A program made the position numbers and the translations under genes. A DNA stretch of 8,747 nt, from NCBI GenBank assembly GCA_936941515.1, contig CAKZJI010000011.1, positions 1-8,747 of the forward strand, in the 5' to 3' direction. This stretch comes from an uncultured Propionibacteriaceae bacterium (GTDB lineage: Bacteria; Actinomycetota; Actinomycetes; Propionibacteriales; Propionibacteriaceae). Below are positions 7,156 to 8,747 of this stretch, piece by piece; positions within the stretch are counted from its first letter, which is position 1; every line of letters starts with the position of its first letter. The notes beneath the pieces are model-generated. The model was not told the DNA's origin. It saw only the letters and a program-made list of their open reading frames with translations, and did no database searches.

Positions 7156-7258
7156 GCGTACAAAATACAGCGCGACTGTTTGACGATGGAAACTCGACAG
7201 GCGTCAGCGGCTGACCTTGCGCTGCCCGGCTGCCCCCACAGGGATTAAGCTGGGAGTT
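7156..7258. promoter_or_regulatory. Divergent glgP/glgE control region with leaderless-type -10 candidates
   Basis: On the - strand, TATTTT (7162-7167) ends 6 nt before the glgP GTG, exactly where a -10 box (TAnnnT) would place the transcript start on the first base of that codon. No Shine-Dalgarno is present there. On the + strand, TAAGCT (7246-7251) ends 7 nt before the glgE GTG, a similar arrangement, although GGGAG (7252-7256) lies only 2 nt from that GTG and could be a poorly spaced ribosome site. No convincing -35 was found for either gene. GCTGCCC occurs twice, at 7221-7227 and 7229-7235, an 8-nt-spaced direct repeat of unknown meaning. Confidence 0.35.
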
Positions 7259-8747
7259 GTGAATGAGCCAACGCCGATCCGAGTACATCTGCGACGCACC
7301 GAGGGCGGTTTCGGCCGCATACCAGTCACCGGGGTCTCTCCCGTCATCGCCGACGGCGCCTACCCGGTCAAAGCCGTGGCGCACGAACGCCTCCTCATCA
7401 CGGCGAATGTGTTCCGTGAGGGGCATGACGCGGTCAACGCCTCCGTGATCCTCACCTCCCCGCATGGCACCCAGCGTCGCATCGACATGATGCAGGTGGA
7501 GCCCAAGGGGCTGGACATCTGGCAGGCCCACGTCCGCATGGCCACGGAGGGGGACTGGACGTATCGGGTCGAGGGCTGGTCGGACCCCTGGGGAACGTGG
7601 CATCACCACGCGATTGCGAAACTGCCGTTGGGCATGGACGTGGAGCTGCTCTGCCTGGAGGGCCGCGACCTCCTGGCTCGGGCCGCGGAGACCGCAGAGG
7701 CCGCCCGCGTGAAGGCTGCGGCTCATCTGCTGCACGCCGCCCACGATGTGCTCACCGTGGACACGCCGGTTGACGAGCTGCTGGATCTGATCAACTCCCG
7801 GCCGATCGGACGTGCGATGGCCCGCTTCGGCCCACGCGAATGCATCTCCCCCACCCAGGAGTATCCCATCCGCGTCGAGCGGCGCAGAGCCCTCTACTCG
7901 TCGTGGTACGAGTTCTTCCCGCGTTCTCAGGGGGCTTGGCAGGATGATTCCGGCCACTGGCATTCCGGAACCTTCGACACCTCCCATGAGCGTCTTGAGG
8001 CTGCCGCGGAGATGGGTTTCAACGTCGTCTACCTGCCACCCATCCATCCCATCGGATCTGCTTTCAAGAAGGGAAGGAACAATTCCCTGGAAGCCACCGC
8101 TGAGGACCCGGGGTCGCCTTGGGCCATCGGTTCCCCCGACGGAGGACACGACGCGATCCATCCGGATCTCGGCGACGAGGAGTCTTTTGAGCGGTTCGTC
8201 GCGAAGGCCAAGTCCCTCGGACTTGAGCTGGCTTTGGATCTCGCATTGCAGGCCTCCCCCGACCATCCCTGGGTGCAGGATCATCCCGAGTGGTTCACCA
8301 CCCGGCTGGATGGAACAATCGCGTATGCGGAGAACCCACCCAAGAAATACCAGGACATCTATCCCCTGAACTTCGACAACGACCCCGCCGGCATCTACGC
8401 CGAGGTGCGTCGCGTCATCCAGGTGTGGATCGACCACGGCATCACGATCTTCCGCGTCGACAACCCGCACACGAAGCCCGTCGAGTTCTGGCAGTGGCTG
8501 ATCGCCGACGTCGCGAAGGACCACCCCGAGGTGATCTGGCTCGCGGAGGCCTTCACGAAGCCCGCGATGATGCACAACCTCGGCCGCATCGGCTTCCAGC
8601 AGAGCTACACGTACTACGCCTGGCGCCACCAGCCGTGGGAGATCCGCGAGTACCTCGACGAACTCATCGGCGACACGGCGAGTTACATGCGTCCGAGCTT
8701 CTGGCCGACGACGCACGACATCCTCACGCCGTACATGCAGTTCGGCG
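7259..8747 (+). CDS. glgE: Alpha-1,4-glucan:maltose-1-phosphate maltosyltransferase GlgE (GH13_3), 3' end missing
   Basis: GlgE adds maltosyl units from alpha-maltose 1-phosphate to growing alpha-1,4-glucan, the polymerising step of the GlgE glycogen pathway. The GTG at 7259 is the best start: the N-terminal beta-sandwich follows at once (RIPVTGVSPVIADGAYPVKA), and the frame closes upstream at 7181-7183. A TTG at 7217 is a weaker alternative. Later landmarks are RRRALYSSWYEFFPRSQG, the barrel entry GFNVVYLPPIHPIG, GRNNSLEA, IGSPDGGHDAIHPDLG, the IFRVDNPHTKP segment with nucleophile Asp401, and WLAEAFTKPAMM with acid/base Glu430. Their 29-residue spacing equals that of Asp394 and Glu423 in Streptomyces coelicolor GlgE. 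About 496 of a usual 660-700 residues are present. Codon usage changes sharply after about 8,370-8,395, so the part bearing both catalytic residues may come from another genome. In mycobacteria glgE is divergent from glgP and followed by glgB; what follows here is outside the window. Confidence 0.94.
   Translation, partial: MNEPTPIRVHLRRTEGGFGRIPVTGVSPVIADGAYPVKAVAHERLLITANVFREGHDAVNASVILTSPHGTQRRIDMMQVEPKGLDIWQAHVRMATEGDWTYRVEGWSDPWGTWHHHAIAKLPLGMDVELLCLEGRDLLARAAETAEAARVKAAAHLLHAAHDVLTVDTPVDELLDLINSRPIGRAMARFGPRECISPTQEYPIRVERRRALYSSWYEFFPRSQGAWQDDSGHWHSGTFDTSHERLEAAAEMGFNVVYLPPIHPIGSAFKKGRNNSLEATAEDPGSPWAIGSPDGGHDAIHPDLGDEESFERFVAKAKSLGLELALDLALQASPDHPWVQDHPEWFTTRLDGTIAYAENPPKKYQDIYPLNFDNDPAGIYAEVRRVIQVWIDHGITIFRVDNPHTKPVEFWQWLIADVAKDHPEVIWLAEAFTKPAMMHNLGRIGFQQSYTYYAWRHQPWEIREYLDELIGDTASYMRPSFWPTTHDILTPYMQFG
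8360..8395. other. Probable chimeric junction 3 inside glgE
   Basis: Before this point glgE uses mixed third positions (many GAT, CAT, GGA, TCT, GCT, CTT codons). Threonine is mostly ACC there, with some ACG and one ACA by hand count. After it, all eight threonines are ACG, leucine is mainly CTC, and only about four of some 117 codons end in A or T. The reading frame and protein family continue unbroken. The switch lies in the conserved stretch encoding YPLNFDNDP, where related actinobacterial glgE genes would share long identical words. A join between two glgE orthologues is the simplest explanation; gene conversion is the alternative. Confidence 0.55.

Noticed and set aside
6941..8716. 591-residue - strand ORF opposite glgE and the start of glgP
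   Set aside because: It spans the divergent control region and is antisense to the well-supported glgE frame; its sequence shows no recognisable domain and many low-complexity runs.
1..8747. A novel defence, mobile or CRISPR-like system
   Set aside because: No spaced direct repeats, transposase, integrase, phage, nuclease or toxin-antitoxin signatures were seen on either strand; all complete genes are known housekeeping enzymes.

Overview
The core of this window, about 640 to 8,370, is ordinary chromosome of a high-GC Actinomycetota bacterium. The gene set and protein style suggest the Propionibacteriales/Propionibacteriaceae, which is an inference from remembered family resemblance and not a search. 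Both ends look like pieces of other genomes joined on inside genes. The most economical reading is a metagenomic contig with assembly (or amplification) chimeras at about 495-512, 624-641 and 8,360-8,395. I found no undescribed biological system.

Left end. Bases 1 to about 505 encode part of an alphaproteobacterial (sphingomonad-like) TPR protein on the + strand. It runs in frame into a piece of about 130 bp that resembles a TIM-barrel sugar phosphate isomerase/epimerase. That piece then meets the truncated 3' side of mnmA (tRNA 2-thiouridylase), which is read from the - strand. A cysteine desulfurase gene lies 33 bp upstream of mnmA on the same strand. The two form a sulfur-relay operon for tRNA 2-thiouridine: the desulfurase takes sulfur from cysteine and MnmA inserts it into wobble U34.

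Centre and right. A short divergent control region (2,301-2,410) with two overlapping promoter candidates separates the desulfurase operon from glgX (glycogen debranching enzyme, + strand). glgX converges on glgP (alpha-glucan phosphorylase, - strand) across a strong 15-bp-stem hairpin. glgP is divergent from glgE (maltose-1-phosphate maltosyltransferase, + strand), and the glgP start lacks a Shine-Dalgarno sequence and sits where a leaderless transcript would begin. glgE runs off the right edge. Its codon usage changes abruptly near 8,370-8,395, so its catalytic portion probably comes from a different actinobacterium (Microbacteriaceae-like style).

Together, GlgE builds alpha-1,4-glucan from maltose 1-phosphate, GlgP releases glucose 1-phosphate from chain ends, and GlgX removes the alpha-1,6 stubs that stop GlgP. 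This is a compact glycogen storage and turnover locus, and the glgE/glgP divergent pair is an arrangement known from mycobacteria. No tRNA, rRNA, CRISPR array, insertion sequence or phage gene was seen, and no gene-free stretch exceeds 300 bases.
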